From: Tanytarsus gracilentus
Taxonomy: Eukaryota; Arthropoda; Insecta; Diptera; Chironomidae
Direction: 5' to 3'
NCBI GenBank assembly: GCA_038502055.1
Contig: JAXRKN010000044.1
Coordinates: forward strand, 5,646,001 to 5,710,000
Length of the DNA stretch: 64,000 bases
Shown: one piece after another, positions 1 through 14,091 of the stretch
Numbering within the stretch: position 1 is the stretch's first letter
Layout of the letters: every line of letters begins with the position of its first letter
Notes under the pieces: generated by a model
The model's database searches: none
What the model was told of the DNA's origin: nothing
Seen by the model: only the letters and a program-made list of their open reading frames with translations
Translations under genes and position numbers: made by a program

Positions 1-3000
1 GTCGGATTTCAATCAAAATTAGCCATAGAAAAAAATATATGTTGTAACATGTATGTTGAGATATTGTGACAAAATCATGACAAAGTTCACAGCCAAATAT
101 GGTTTGGAATCAATTTCTGGCAAACAATGGATTAGTTTTTAAGAAATATATCGATTTTACAACGGTTGAGTTTAAGAAAATTTATCAAGTTTAATTTGTT
201 GAGAACAAAAATAAAAATGTCCATCCCTTTGTCATCATCACATTATTATGTAACGCTAAGCAATTTGTATCACACTAATAATTTTACTCGTCGCAATTTG
301 AACCATTTAAATTTATTTAGAAGAAATGAATGCGAAGCTATTAATTATTCAAGAAAGCAATTTTCGAAGCGCATGCATAAGAAAAAGGCTAAAAATGGTC
401 ATTACAATTTTTCACTTGAACACCATCACGAGCAGTGTATGAATATTTTACTCTTTTCGCGTGTGCATAAAAATTATGTCAGTATGACTTAAGTGGCTGC
501 CGCGTAGGTTCACTCTTTATCCAGACTCGAGTGAATGAAAGTGAAAATTGCAGCGTTGCACAAGTTTTTTTTTCGTGAATATTTACGGAACTTCTACATA
601 CGATTGCTCATTAAAACTAAGCTAAGCTGGTATGAACATGCAGAAAAAAATTATTTGTGTCCGCTTCCCTTACAAGACTCATAGTGTGCGAGACTCGCTG
701 TTGTGCACATCATATAGTGTCGATTATCGCATCAAGACCTCGCTATCAACACATGGCTTCAAAGTACTGTTGAAAAATTGATTTTTGCACAAGAAATCAC
801 TGCGAGGTTGCGATCGCTATATCATCAATTATTCGCTCTTCTCTGTGGTGGATCTGTCACTTCACCAGACCTTCCACCATGTTCATGGATACGCTATCGA
901 AACCAATAACCATCATCATCGTGCCGCTATTTTTTTCTGCTTCATCTGTTGTGATCATTATACGCTTTAACAAAAATTCATTTTTCTTCTTATTAAATTG
1001 AAACTCTTTTTTCTACAGAAATGTCATTAATGCTCAAAGCTAAGTGCATGTCTGAAATATTTTTACGCACATTCCATTCCTCGTGGAAAAAATTAAAGTA
1101 TTAAGCAATCAACACAATAATTAAATTATATGATGGTCATGTTTTGGCTATTTATGGGATAAAAATTGATGCAGGTCGCGAGTGAAGCAAATGGATTTTG
1201 AATAATAATAATTCGGCGAGAAAAATCATATTTTTTTATTATTTTGAAAAGTTTTAAAATAAAAAGACACATTCAGATTAGTTAAGAATTTTTCTGTTAA
1301 AATTCATTTCGATAAAAATTGTAAATTTTTAAATTCAATGTTAATTTTTTATTTTCAATTAAGATTAAACCTTTTAATTTTCCGTCCATTGACTTGTGAT
1401 CTAATTCGCCAGCCTCAAAACACACAAAACGCCTTACAATAACAATGTCAAAGAAGTTCAGCCCTTTTATGTATCTCAAAACCTTAATAGAGTGTCATAA
1501 AAATGTACAATGCAATGTGAACACTCACAAAAGACGAGTTGATGAAAGGCCTAAACAATTAATGAATTAATTGGGCGGCAGCCGTTCATCCGCATGTGCA
1601 TATAAGGGACATGAATAGGTGTGTAAGTCGCAACAACTTGTAATCTCATCTCTTATTCGAAATTACTTTAACATTTTTATTGTAAAAAAATGTTGTCACA
1701 TTAAGATTCAATAAGTCGACAAAAAAAATTTAATGATTAATTTTTAAAGTGAGTACCTATAATTTTTTTACAAGCACGATTTGTTTGCGCGTGTATATTA
1801 CGAAATTTGTTTATAATTTCTTCGCTAACAGACGGTTAGATGGACCGTGGTGAGAGAGTAGTGGAAAGATGATTAAGAAGGAAGTTTTACAACAAAACAA
1901 ACCAAATTGTTAAAAGTGACATAATTTTTCGACCTCAACTACTCAAAATTTTCTTCTTTCTTCTCTTGATTAGTTTCGCTCAACTTCTTTTGGGTTATGC
2001 GCAATGAATTTACCCAGTGAACAGTAATGAATTTGATTTGTGAGGAAAATATAAATTTTTTAAAAATTTGAAATGTTTAAAATTAGTTTTTTTAAATTTT
2101 CCAATGATTCAAAAATAAAAATTTTCACTGGGTTTTTGCTACTGCTTCAACTTCTCAGCTGCTGTTATATTATTTACGTTTTATTCAGAAAGTCTTTCTT
2201 CACGATACAGATCTCATTAAAGTTCCCATCATGATGATCTTAAATTTAATTTGCTTCGTCATTTCGTCGCGCGCAAAATTTACTTTTTATGGGATGGCTT
2301 CAGCAGCACTATAATAATGACGCGATGTTATTCGCTTCTTTTTGTGTAACACAATTTTTACATCAACTCATTGTTAAAGTCATTTCACCGGGTCATTATG
2401 TGTGTCACTGTATCACGAATTCTTTCACGAGGAAATAATATGATGTGCATTTGAGAAAATCGAGAGACTCGTTAGCGTGACATAATTGCAACATAATTGA
2501 GAGTGGAGAGTGTTATCAACTGAAAGCCAATTAAATGTTTATTCAATTTAAAGCGTTACAAAATTACCTTACAGCGGTGGCGGTAGTTGGATCGTTGTAC
2601 ATTAAATTATAAATGCCATTGAAGGCATGCGACATGTTTAACTTAATTAGTTTATTTTGTGTCCGAGAAGTATGCGAGAAATTTTTTTAAGTTCGATTAA
2701 AATTAAAATATTATTTCAACACTTTTACAGCCATTTGCGACGGAACGTTAGTTTTTTAAAAAAAAGTGGTTGCATCTTTATGAACATAAAACTGAAATAC
2801 CTTTGAGAAATAACTCATCTTAGATATTTGAATAGAACCAAAAAGATAGTTTTTGATTGACTTCAACTTTATACCGATTTGAAAAAATTTCTCGCGTACT
2901 TCTCGAACATTTTTTGAGTAACGGATTTTCTCAAGTTATCATTCCTCTGAGATATGATGAAGACATTCCGATGTGTGCTGACATTTTTTTGTTTTAAAAT

Positions 3001-4819
3001 TATGAGGAGTCAACATGTTCTTTTTTAAATTTATCTGCTACTAAATTTATTTTATGAGTGATTGAATTGCTACCAACTAAACATTTAGCCCGCAGTGACT
3101 TTCCTAAATTAGCTTGTGTAATAATCTTTTTATTTTCGGAGCATGTATAAATAGCTCAGCAGTAACTTCAAATAATTTGACCTAATGAGTGCAAAATATC
3201 ACAACATATGCGTGAACTAATTTTCGAGGTCATTTAAATTACACTTAAAATGTCAAAAGTTATCCAACATTGCAGGAGTTTAATATTTTGTAAAACAATT
3301 TTAAAATGAATTAAACTTCTGTAAAGAAATCACCGTCAAATTACTTTTTACTGCTCCAAATATTCACTTCCACATTAACAATAAACAGCTGCATTAGGTA
3401 ATTTTGCAAAAACAAGATTTCATCCGCTTGATATAAACACTCGACAATTTTACATTTCTTTTCGTGTGTCATTCATTTTTCTACAATTTTATTCACATAG
3501 ACCCACTGAACATGCTTTCTCAGCTAAACATGCCTAAAATGAAAATTTTAAAGTTGTGTGTGAACTGTGGAAAGAGATTTTTTAAACCCTCCTTAGTTGA
3601 ATAAAAAAAATAAGCAAACTATAAAGTTTGGCCTGCACATACAGTAAGAGTGAGAGACATGTTCAGGGTTGAGGTTAAATCTTCGGAAAAAAAGCTCATG
3701 CAACATTCCAAACAATCGAATGTGAACAAAAAATGCTGCAGTCTCGATTACGAAGATGGTTCGTTAAACGATCTAAATGCAATTGCAATTGTATGTTAAT
3801 AATTGCAGTCGCTTTTAAAGAAGAATTCAATTCACAAGGTAATTTATGATACGTTACAGCAGAACGGAAGTAAATAAAGCTGAAAAAAGCAAAAGTGAAG
3901 TGAGTCAATAATAAGAGATTATGTACATTTTTAATCCCGAAGCTAACTCTCCGCCGACCACTTTCTACATCAAGCCGTTGAGTGGAATAAAAAATTCATA
4001 AATGTTCATTTATTTAACTCCCCGATGATTATGATGGTATGGTTAAAATTTTGACAAATTTAATTTATTTTTGAAAATTTTAAAACTTAACGAAATTTAA
4101 AATTTTGTAGATTTAAAAAATATTTTCTATATTTTGTAATACCTAACTCATTCACAACCCCCAAACTAAACTAGCCAACATTATAATCAGGTCATGTTTT
4201 TTGCCGTTGAATGCATTTAACGAAGAAATTTACAATAAATAGATTGATAAGCTCTTTGATTATCTCTCGCGGTGGCATTGCTTGCGGCAAAATTCCTTTA
4301 TCATAATCATCGACTAAATAAGCAAGCAGCTGCGCACATATGCTGTAAGTACCGAGTGTGAAAAATGAGCAAATAAAATTACTTAATTATGCTTTGCGTT
4401 CATAAATATTTGCGAAACGGATGTAAAGACTCTGCGATACTCATCGATTAATTGACCATCAAACGGCGTCCAAGAGTCTCGTTCAATGCGAGAAAATTTG
4501 TGCAAATTATTTATGAAATATTTAACAATTAATTAGTTGTTATGACTTTGACGAGTCTTGCGGCGTAAGTGAATGTTTTGGATATCGGTGAAGGTGAAGA
4601 TGACATCAAGTACTTTAATGTGATAAGATCAGTGAGAAATTTGATTATTTTTTAATCCCGGGATTGAAAAAAGTACGGAATTTTCCGGGGAATCTTGATT
4701 CTGAGATTCCGTCCAAAACTTCTAGATATGATTATCATGATTACAAATGAGCTAATTTATGGTTTTAAATAATTTTAAATATTAAATTATTGATGTTGAA
4801 AGAAAAAAATTAATATTTT
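1..4819. other. Non-coding, gene-poor AT-rich stretch
   Basis: No exon chain could be built on either strand. Open frames here (at most about 108 codons) start and stop without splice context, show no domain, no signal peptide and no repeat bias. Contents are AT-rich sequence with short runs of A or T. It may be intergenic DNA or part of a large intron of a gene outside the window. Confidence 0.6.
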
Positions 4820-4840
4820 AAATTGATTTAAAAAATGTGT

Positions 4841-5431
4841 GAGGTATGGAAAAAGAGCTCGAAAAAATCTTTATTATGATATTTTGCGATTCTTCGAGTC
4901 TGAATATGGAAATTAAGGAAGAGACAAATTATTATAGAATTAATCTGATTGAAACACAAAAGGAGAGAGTAGGGACCGGCCCACTCAATATATATCGCTC
5001 CGCGATAACTAATTTAAAATCGTATTTAAAGTGAAAAAAAATGAAGAAAAGTAATTCAATATCGTCACCGGGATGATAATGAATAAGTGTGTGATGAAGG
5101 TTGTAAGTAAAGTGCTAATTAAAGACAGAAATTTGAAAAAAAATTAATTCATACAAACAAAAATATAAAGAGAGGAAAAAAAAAAAGAGAGAAAGAGCGA
5201 ATCGCATGAAATTCAAAAAATTAAATACGTTATGAACTTCTGAGGGGACGTCTGCCACTAGGGGAATATATATTCTCTTGAAAGTTAATTATACTTTTAA
5301 GTTAATATGCAAAGGTTACGTTTTAATCCTCAGCCTAGCCCGCAAGCTATGGAAAGGAAACAAAAACGGGCGCGTCTATCCTGGTTTTCCCAGCGGCCAC
5401 CACTATGTAATCAATCAATCAATCAATCAAT
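4841..5431 (+). mobile_element. 5'-truncated non-LTR retrotransposon (LINE-like) copy
   Basis: The segment is bounded by a perfect 21-bp direct repeat (4820-4840 and 5432-5452, beginning AAATTGATTT and ending AATGTGT), the size expected for a target duplication made by target-primed reverse transcription. The 3' end is a tetranucleotide tail, (AATC)5 plus AAT at 5409-5431, and the 150 bp before it are clearly GC-richer than the neighbourhood. An open frame of 62 codons at 4846-5034 on the same strand could be the remnant of the last coding frame, but I recognise no reverse transcriptase or endonuclease motif in it, so the clade cannot be named. A SINE is a less likely alternative because of the length (about 590 bp). 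Confidence 0.8.
5409..5431 (+). repeat. (AATC)n tetranucleotide tail of the retrotransposon
   Basis: Five tandem AATC units and a partial one lie directly before the right-hand target duplication. Short tandem tails of this kind end several families of insect non-LTR elements. Confidence 0.85.
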
Positions 5432-5452
5432 AAATTGATTTAAAAAATGTGT

Positions 5453-8400
5453 AAAGCTTCCCATGGAAAACACAATATCGAGTATGATCAGCTTTTAGTA
5501 ACTTTAGAAGGGTTAATAAAAATTTTGATTGTTAATTGCATGTTTAAGTTTAAATTCGTAGAAGCGAAAATTTATTTAAGTGCATATTGTGGCGTAAGAT
5601 TGACATTTTTGCATGCATAAATAGCAATCGCATGCATAAATTTGCATTGATCTGTTCTGGTCGCTCATTGAAGTCTTTTGTGTGCATTCATTAATTCTCA
5701 TTGTTATTATTGTACGATGCAACCGCGATGATAGTCAAATTGATGCTTTCATCACCGATGATATAATTTAGGTCTTTCGTATGACACAATTGCAAGAATG
5801 GCAAGTAATTATGGAGCGGAAATCACTTACTAGGTGTTACCTTCTTGCAGCTCATTTAGCATGTGAATAAATTAATGATGTATGATGCGAATTAAAGGCA
5901 ATTAATTAATGAATGAAAGGTAACGTAATTGTTGTGGTTGGAAAGAAAATTAAAAAAAAATGCGTGTAAAAGAAATTTAATAAAAATGACTTTTGAGAGA
6001 TGTGGACCTTTTAAAAAATCTGACATAAAAAGATTAATTACAAAATTTTAATGCAAAATAACTTTTAAAAATGCTCTGTCTGAAAATAGTTTTTCAAAAA
6101 TAAAATTTCCATCCATTGCATTAACTGTGGCACATGAAAACAAATTTATAACACATTATGCTCGAAAAACGAATATGTTGATTGAAGCATGCATCTCAAG
6201 CTGTTCTATTGTAACAATCCCTATATACATAACACTGAATAATTAAAGGTACTTCCAGTAGTCGAGTTTATGCACGCAGAATTACATAATATGTGACAGA
6301 AACTGCGTGAAACTTGAAGATGAACTTATTTAAAAAACATGGCAAAGATGATGAGGAAGAAGTTAAACGTGCTGAGTCGTTGATTACTTTTCATAAATCT
6401 GTGAAAATTTAAAATTAAAAAATTTCAAATGCTTCGTGCAATCAAACTCAAAATATTAAAATTTTATGATTCTCCATTCCAAATCTCGTTCACCTAGTTT
6501 TCCATAAAAGCTTTTTAAACACTCACATGCATGCATAAAGCGTAAAAAAAAGATTAGAAACACCCAAACTAGCTTGTTTCATCGAAATAATTTAATTTAA
6601 TTTAATTTTAAATTACTCAAAGCTCGCTATGTGTTCAGGAAAATAAATTAACGTAGCGTAAAAGTGCATCATTGTGCAAAAACTTCTTTCAAATCTTCTT
6701 TTCTGACATTTGCGAGCTCTCTCATAATTTTTAATTCGCGATATAAAAATGCTGCAATTTTTATAGTTAAAGAAAAATTTTAACAAGTTATGGAAAACGT
6801 GCTTGTGGACTGCTCATCATCGCGGATGAGGCAACGTTTCATCACTAATCATTCACTGTGCTCACACACAGCTTTTCCAGTGCTTTGTTTTACTTCGAAA
6901 TTGCAACGGAAAAGGAGAAAGGAAAATATTTCAGAGTTACGTAACAATTGCATAAACTTCTGATGCTGTTTACCTCATAAGCGCGAACGAGTTGGATTAT
7001 TGAAGTGATAAATTTTCGTATAATTGCATTTACTGTCCATAAATTTTTTTTACTACGCATTTATTTGTTTTGGTCGATTGACCACCGCATTTCGATAAAG
7101 GTAGAGGTAGGAAAAATTGTCTCGACTGTCGCGAATTTTAAAATTGAACAACTTAATATTAATGAGATTTTTTGTTATGCAGATAAGAATATATAAATGA
7201 AAAACATAAAATTTTACAACTTTTTTAAGTTAATTATTTACCACAATTTAAATAAAATAAATTTATTTCTATCTTCTTTAAAGTTATTTAACTTGGATTA
7301 GAAATTTTGATGGGTGGGTAAGTATAAAATTTTACTAAAAAAAAACAGGATTTTGCATTTAAAAATTTTATTGCATCGCAATTAAAAATATTATGTTAAA
7401 TCGATAAAAAAATTGCTCTGTTGTACAAATTATCTTTTCGAGATTTCATAACCCGCCGTATTTGAAAACCGTTAAAAAATTGCTCTAAAATTTTAAATTT
7501 CTGAACTTGATCAAGAGAAAAACAAAAAATAAATTTTATAACAATTTTATGTAATTTCTTTAATTGATTTAAAAGTGTCCACCACAGTCCAACATTGATT
7601 ATTTCGGTTATTAAACTTCATATCAAATTTACTGATTTAATAATTTTCTACAAATCTCGTTTTATGCTTCAGCCAGACAACAGACACATTTTTATGCATT
7701 GGACATTAATGTTTCACACATTTACTCTAGTTTGAGGGGATTAAAGCTCTTTTTTTACGAAATCGATCGTCTTATATATTAGATTAAAAATTTACTTTAT
7801 TAAATTTATTGTGTGGCTGTCGATAGCTTTTTCAATTGAAGCACGATACATGTGCGTGAGTGAAGGCAATAACAAACATATCTCGAACTACATGGCTATG
7901 TGGAGTGCACATAATCCATCAATTGGAAATTTAAAGCCTCTTTTTCTTTATGTAAGGTTTTGTCGTCTCAAATCACCGCACCATCATCATTATTCGAAAA
8001 ATGTTTCTAAAATAAAAATTATTTCAATATAATAAATAAGCGATTGCGTACATGAATCAAGTTTTTCCTTCGCTGGCTAAGCAATAAAAGTCTTGAGCAT
8101 TGCCATCAATTATGCTGACCAGTACCAACAACACTTTCGATTTCTGGTTCACAGGCTACAAGTTTTTTCGACGATCGATGCGCACAACGGATTAAAAGTC
8201 AAACGACACCTTGCTCTGACTTCTTTTTTTCTTTTGATGAAATATAATATATTTATGAAACATTGAGATAGTGAATGTGCGTGTGCAAGACCTCAATAAT
8301 CAATCATGTGAGTGGTCTTGCGAGACGAATGCGGAAAACTCGTCTACTGCTCGTGCACACGAAACAATTGGGTTGAAAAAAATAGCTTGTTGATGTGCCA

Positions 8401-11400
8401 CACATTGTCGTCTTTTACATCATTATTTACTCAAAGCGCCTGCTGATGCTTGATCTTAAAGTGAGTGGCACACAATTGCTCGAGGAGACACCAAGAGTGT
8501 GCGCAGCCATGTAAATTCTTTTATTATAAACTATTGCGCAATTTTATATCGCGATGATGACTATTAGCGTGGTCGCACTTCAGGGCATTGTGTGTGGTGC
8601 TTTTTCTAAGAGTGCACTTCAAAGAAAGTGAATTAAAAATTAGCAAGATGCAAGACAATGTGAAATGACACGCAAAAAAGTACCATGAAGTAATTTTTTT
8701 TACTCGCACTTATTTGTGCGCCATGTGAAGTATTTTTTGCTTTAGAAAAACCATTAATTAAAATTTGTTGATGATTTTTTATGCTTCGCTGAGAGATTAA
8801 AGAGCTTTTTCTGCATAAAATTAAAAAAACAAAATAAACCCCGGTAGTTAAACGAAAAAATTGCACAATATCGTAAAGAAAATATTAAAGTGTGTATACT
8901 TGAACATAAAACTTCAATAATATTTTATTCATTCATATTTAAATTTATTTATTTAAGTTTATTTTATAGCAAATGACAACTCTCCATTAATTTTTTTAAA
9001 TATTTTCCAATAAACACCTCTTTTGCAATTATTCAACAAAAAGTCAATAATTTTCAGACATTTTAAAATTTATCACAATTTTTTCTTCGCATTAAATAAC
9101 TTTTCTACGTATTAAATATTCCAGCCACCATATTACAACATTAATAAACAACCAGATTTGCGTTAATCGCTTATGATCGTGTCACGCTTGCAATTACTTT
9201 ATCACCTCATCACACCGTAATAACTTGTCGTGAGTGTTGATTTTCGCCCTGTGCCAACCTACTTCTTTAATAATCATTTCACATGACCCAACCTCATCAG
9301 TCGGTATGTGCATATGCTTCACTGTGTCAATTATATCATCGCGTTGTAATAAAATAAGCAAAGTATATTCACCAGAAGCGAAAGAGTGCGAGGGCATGAT
9401 CACATTACATTAATATGATTATTTTATAACTTTTTTATTATGCCATTGCATTTACGAATGCCTTCGAGAGGTGGAAGAAGAAAAAACCCAAATATGATCG
9501 AAGATGTTGCAAAAAATATTTTTCAATTCCGACTTTCTTTTGCGCCACTGCATCGCCGTCGCCGATAATGATGATGATGCACTTTAAATAAGGAAGAGAA
9601 GCACATCGAGTTTTTTCTCCTTTCATTTCCATTCATCTTTTATTTTTGCGGGTATCACGTCTTGCAAGAATTTCATAGAAAAAAAGCTGAGTGTTTTGAA
9701 TCACGTTTTTTCTTCTGCTGCCGTGAATCAAACTCGAGTGGGTTTGGTGAGAAATTTAATGATTAAAAAAATTTAAATTTTAAAAAAGACGTTTAAAATT
9801 TTAATTAATTTAAAAATATTTTTAATTTAAAATTTTAACAAAAGGTTTTTGAAAAAGTAAATTTTTTACTGGGTTGATAGGTTGCAGCTCGGAAGTATTT
9901 TTGCACATTTTGTTTACTTTCATCGTATCGTCATTACATAATAGGTGACTACTATCTACGCTTTGCATTGATGACATTTCCAAGATGTGCATATGAGAAA
10001 TGTGCACCGTGCAAGAATGTTACTGGCTCAAAGGTAATAAAATAAAAATTTATGTCTTTCACAAACGAGAACTGTGGCAATGTATGTTTGCGATCGTAAA
10101 ACTAATTGTTAGGCGATGCTTAAAGGTGGAACTAAATGATTTATGGACAAATGAAAATGTCATATGTTACCCATAAAAATTTACTTTAAAAACAGCTTCG
10201 CGCTTCTCTTTTGTTTGCCCGCTCATCATAAGAGACACGTCGTTTGACATATGATGAATAGAAAAGTAATGAATAACGATTAAATGTGTAAAAATCATAA
10301 CAATGAGTGGTCATCAATTACTTCTTTGCTTTGTACTATTATTGGAGGCAGTCGGAGATGAATTTCTTAGAGATCAACTAAAGTAAAATTAGCGAGGAGC
10401 TGAAGCTGGAAAGTTCACCACAGGTTATGATCTATGAGTTGCTGTCGTGATGTTTATATTTGGGGCAGTCAGTGATTAATGGAATTGATTCAATTATAAG
10501 AATTTATTTCAGTTTAAAAAATGTAAAATTATCGATTGAAAAAAAAATTAAATTTTTATTCATCTTTAAATCATATCAAATTTTTACTTAAATTTTCAGT
10601 TTAATTTGCCACAAGGATTTTTGCGATCTCGTCATTCAATTATAGCTTACAATGATGCCAAAAAAGTACACACATGTTTGTGTATTTTGATGTTCATGGC
10701 ACACATTTCTTAATGCCTGTGGAGTCTTTTACCAATCGAATCCCATCATTCCATAACGAGCAAGATCTTTTTCGCATGCTTGAAATTCCACATAAAATTA
10801 TGTAACGAAGGTAAATATTATTTTGACTATTCAAAAGGCTAATTTTTATTATAAGCTTTAAAGCGCATCATTTGAAAATTCATTAAATTCCCTCACTTAC
10901 CTTAGTTGCGCATGTGCGATCAAAAATGCAAAATATTTTCATTTTCTTTGCCAACCACAACTTGTGCACGCGTCGCTTTATCGAAGAATGTGGAACTTCA
11001 AGTTAGATTATTGACCAATCTTTAAATGCGATTAAGTTTACAATTAATTACTAAATAATCTCTTTAAATTAACTATCATGAGAGTTGTGTTGATGGTTAT
11101 GCAACTACTATATTATTTGCATCACATTCAATTACAGGTTTTCCTTACCACAAGTGATGAGAAAATTAAGTGTGTAGCATTATTAGGTCAAGGAATATTG
11201 GTGAAGAATTTTCATAATTGAAGCGAAAGTAATTTTTACTAAAATCCCGATAACCGATAACTGATTTCAAAAGATGAAAATCACATGTGGTCGAGATAAT
11301 TTTAATTCAGTCGCAAAATGAAAGTCAAAATAAAATTCTAAACTTAACCTTCATCGAAAATAAAACTGCAAATTTGTTGAAGTTCATCCATGGTATTAAC

Positions 11401-13976
11401 AGTGACATAGAAAACATGATTTTATTTCCATGCCATCGATACATGCGTGGCATCCATAAAATCAATTTAATGTCCAACCAATTAATGCATTCACAAAATA
11501 TTTGCTTTCGGCCACTTGTTTTTTCCACCGTCGATTTCACTTGTTGAATATTAAAATTATACCGTTTAAAAAAATCTCCCATCGCCAATCTACGCACTTT
11601 ACTCAACGCCGCTGTCAAGTTCACTTTTTAATTTAAAGTCTTGCGCTCATTTTCTTCATGAAACGCACATCAATGCATGTGGCATCGATCCAGGCAGATA
11701 TTTTACAATAAACACAATAATATTGTACGAAACTTTTTCATTGTTATTGAGGACGGCCTTGAAAGGTTGAATGTGAGTGAATAATGGAAAACGGAATTAA
11801 GAAGAGAAAAAAATATGAGAAACAACTTTCGATTAAACTGTCGATCGTCTCGATTATAAATCAATAACAAATATGCGCGGATAAATAAATAAAAATTGAA
11901 AATAGAAAATTTCTCTATCAAAAAGTTGTCGCTCGATGATTCTGTAAATTACTTGCAGGAAGAGATTTTTTATTATTTTTAATTAATTGAGCTTTTAGTG
12001 ATGTTGAGGGGCGTTTGTTAGTTATGTCAATGGTAATTTTAAATCAATATTCAAAATTTTAAATTTTTAAAAACTTTCAAGAATTTATTTAAAAATTAAT
12101 TTTAAAAATGTAAAACATTTTCTGTTACATATTTTTTCATTTATCACCATGCTACAGAAAACTCTAAATTAAAGCACTTAAAACCGACAGTTTAAGTTTA
12201 AACTGAGCTGCGGATAATTTCTAGTTACATGACGGCGATAATAATCCGATACAATGTAAAGTTTTACCTGATAAAATGTCAACTTTATGACATTTGGAGA
12301 CTGAACATCCCTAAAGACTTTAATAGAAAATTAAAACTTTCAATTAAAATCAATATCATAAAATTTACCATTTAATAATTTCTTCAACAGCTGGAAAAGA
12401 AAATTATCATTTTTCAAATCACATAACGACGTTTTTCTCTCGTGATGCTGATGATGATGACGTTGAAATGAGAGATTTTAAATATTAAGTAATAGTCATT
12501 TCAATACAACATAATTGACTTCAACAGTTGAGAGAAAATTTTTTATGAGAGAATGATTTTTTAAGATTCTAATCAAAAGATCGCGATGAAATAAAATGTT
12601 GTGTAGGTAAATATTATTTAAGACTTTGTGAACGTGAAATGAAATATAGATTTTAGAGATAAATTCAAAAATAATTTTTCGAAAATTAATGAATTCAAAA
12701 TTTAATTGAAAAAAAATCTTTATCCACTGACATATAAAGTCGAAAAAATTTTCTTCATAATTTTTTCTTAAAAATTTCTTCACTATATTTAAGTGTAATA
12801 TTGACTCACTTAATCTCAACTAAATAAATGATTTTCCATCATTATTTAATCCAGTAGACAAAATATGTTATTTAATTACTTCCTCTAGGTCACTGCATCA
12901 GTGATGCCATTAGCCCGCAAATTTGTACCAGAAAAGAAGAAGAATTATATAATTTAATAAACTTTAATTAAAAAATGTAAATGCCGCCTCTTTCACAGGA
13001 AAATAAAATATTAGTGCACTAAACTCGATTGAGTCTTAAATGACCCAGAGAATTTTTTCTCTCGCATCCAAAATGAAAGCAAGATGGAATTATTGTTAAA
13101 TTTTAATCTCCACCTCATGTATGCACTTTTAAAATTCCCTATTAAAAAGTAAATTTATGAACCTTGAAAGGCTTTCGGGTAACGACGATCTGCAAAAAAT
13201 TACGACATTCGATGGGCAGGTATCAATCTTTTTTAGTGTACATCGCCTTATAGGTCACTGATGTGAAAGGAATTAAAGCATAAAAATGAAGTGCAACCAT
13301 TCAATTTTGGAAAATTATTTTCATGAAAAATAAAATTATAGCTTTAAAATGTCCGCACATGCCTTTAAAAAGTAATTACTCAATTACTCAATTTATCATC
13401 GCTCATGATCAATGTTTACCACCAAACTGCCAAATTGAAATCGAAGAATACCTTTTTTGGTCATCATCAGGTCATTAATCAAAATTAAATTTATTATATT
13501 TACACACGAAATGGCACTTGCTTGTAATTAGATTTTCTCGATCAATAAAATTTTCCGACATCTCAATCTAAATTTTAGAGAGAAAAGTCGTCGGCCTTGT
13601 TAAAATTCATTGCAGACCATCCTTGATCTCATCAATTATTGAAGATCGTCTGGCACGACACTGCCTCATTTATTGGATGTTACATAATGATGCAATATTA
13701 ATGCCGCCGATTCTCATGTCGAGAAGATAAAAAAGTGGAGTACTTAAAATAAATAAAAGTGATTGTTGCTGCTGAAGGTACTTTCACTATCGACTCTGTT
13801 GTTGCTCTTAACCTTAAATGTATTTCTTTTTACTCTCAACATTCGTAAGTCAGAAATGATGATTTACGCTCAGTTATGCTTCGTCGGCTTTTCGCTCTCT
13901 TTTTAAGTTGCGACCACTCAAGCATCTGGCGGAATTTAGCCAAAACAAAAATGAGCTTTTTAAGTTTAAAAAGTTT
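5453..13976. other. Non-coding AT-rich stretch upstream of the gene cluster
   Basis: No supported gene in about 8.5 kb. Open frames are short and without splice partners. A possible isolated terminal exon at 12889-12957 is discussed as a weak finding. Short triplet repeats (ATG/GAT types) occur near 9565 and 12445. Confidence 0.55.
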
Positions 13977-14091
13977 TTTATTTTTCAAGTTTAACAACAG
14001 AAAAAAATTCAACAACGGCAACAAACTTAACGCTACTACTGACTTGGTAAGCTCTCATAGATGGCTTTCGAACTGAAAAAGCTCTTCTTTT

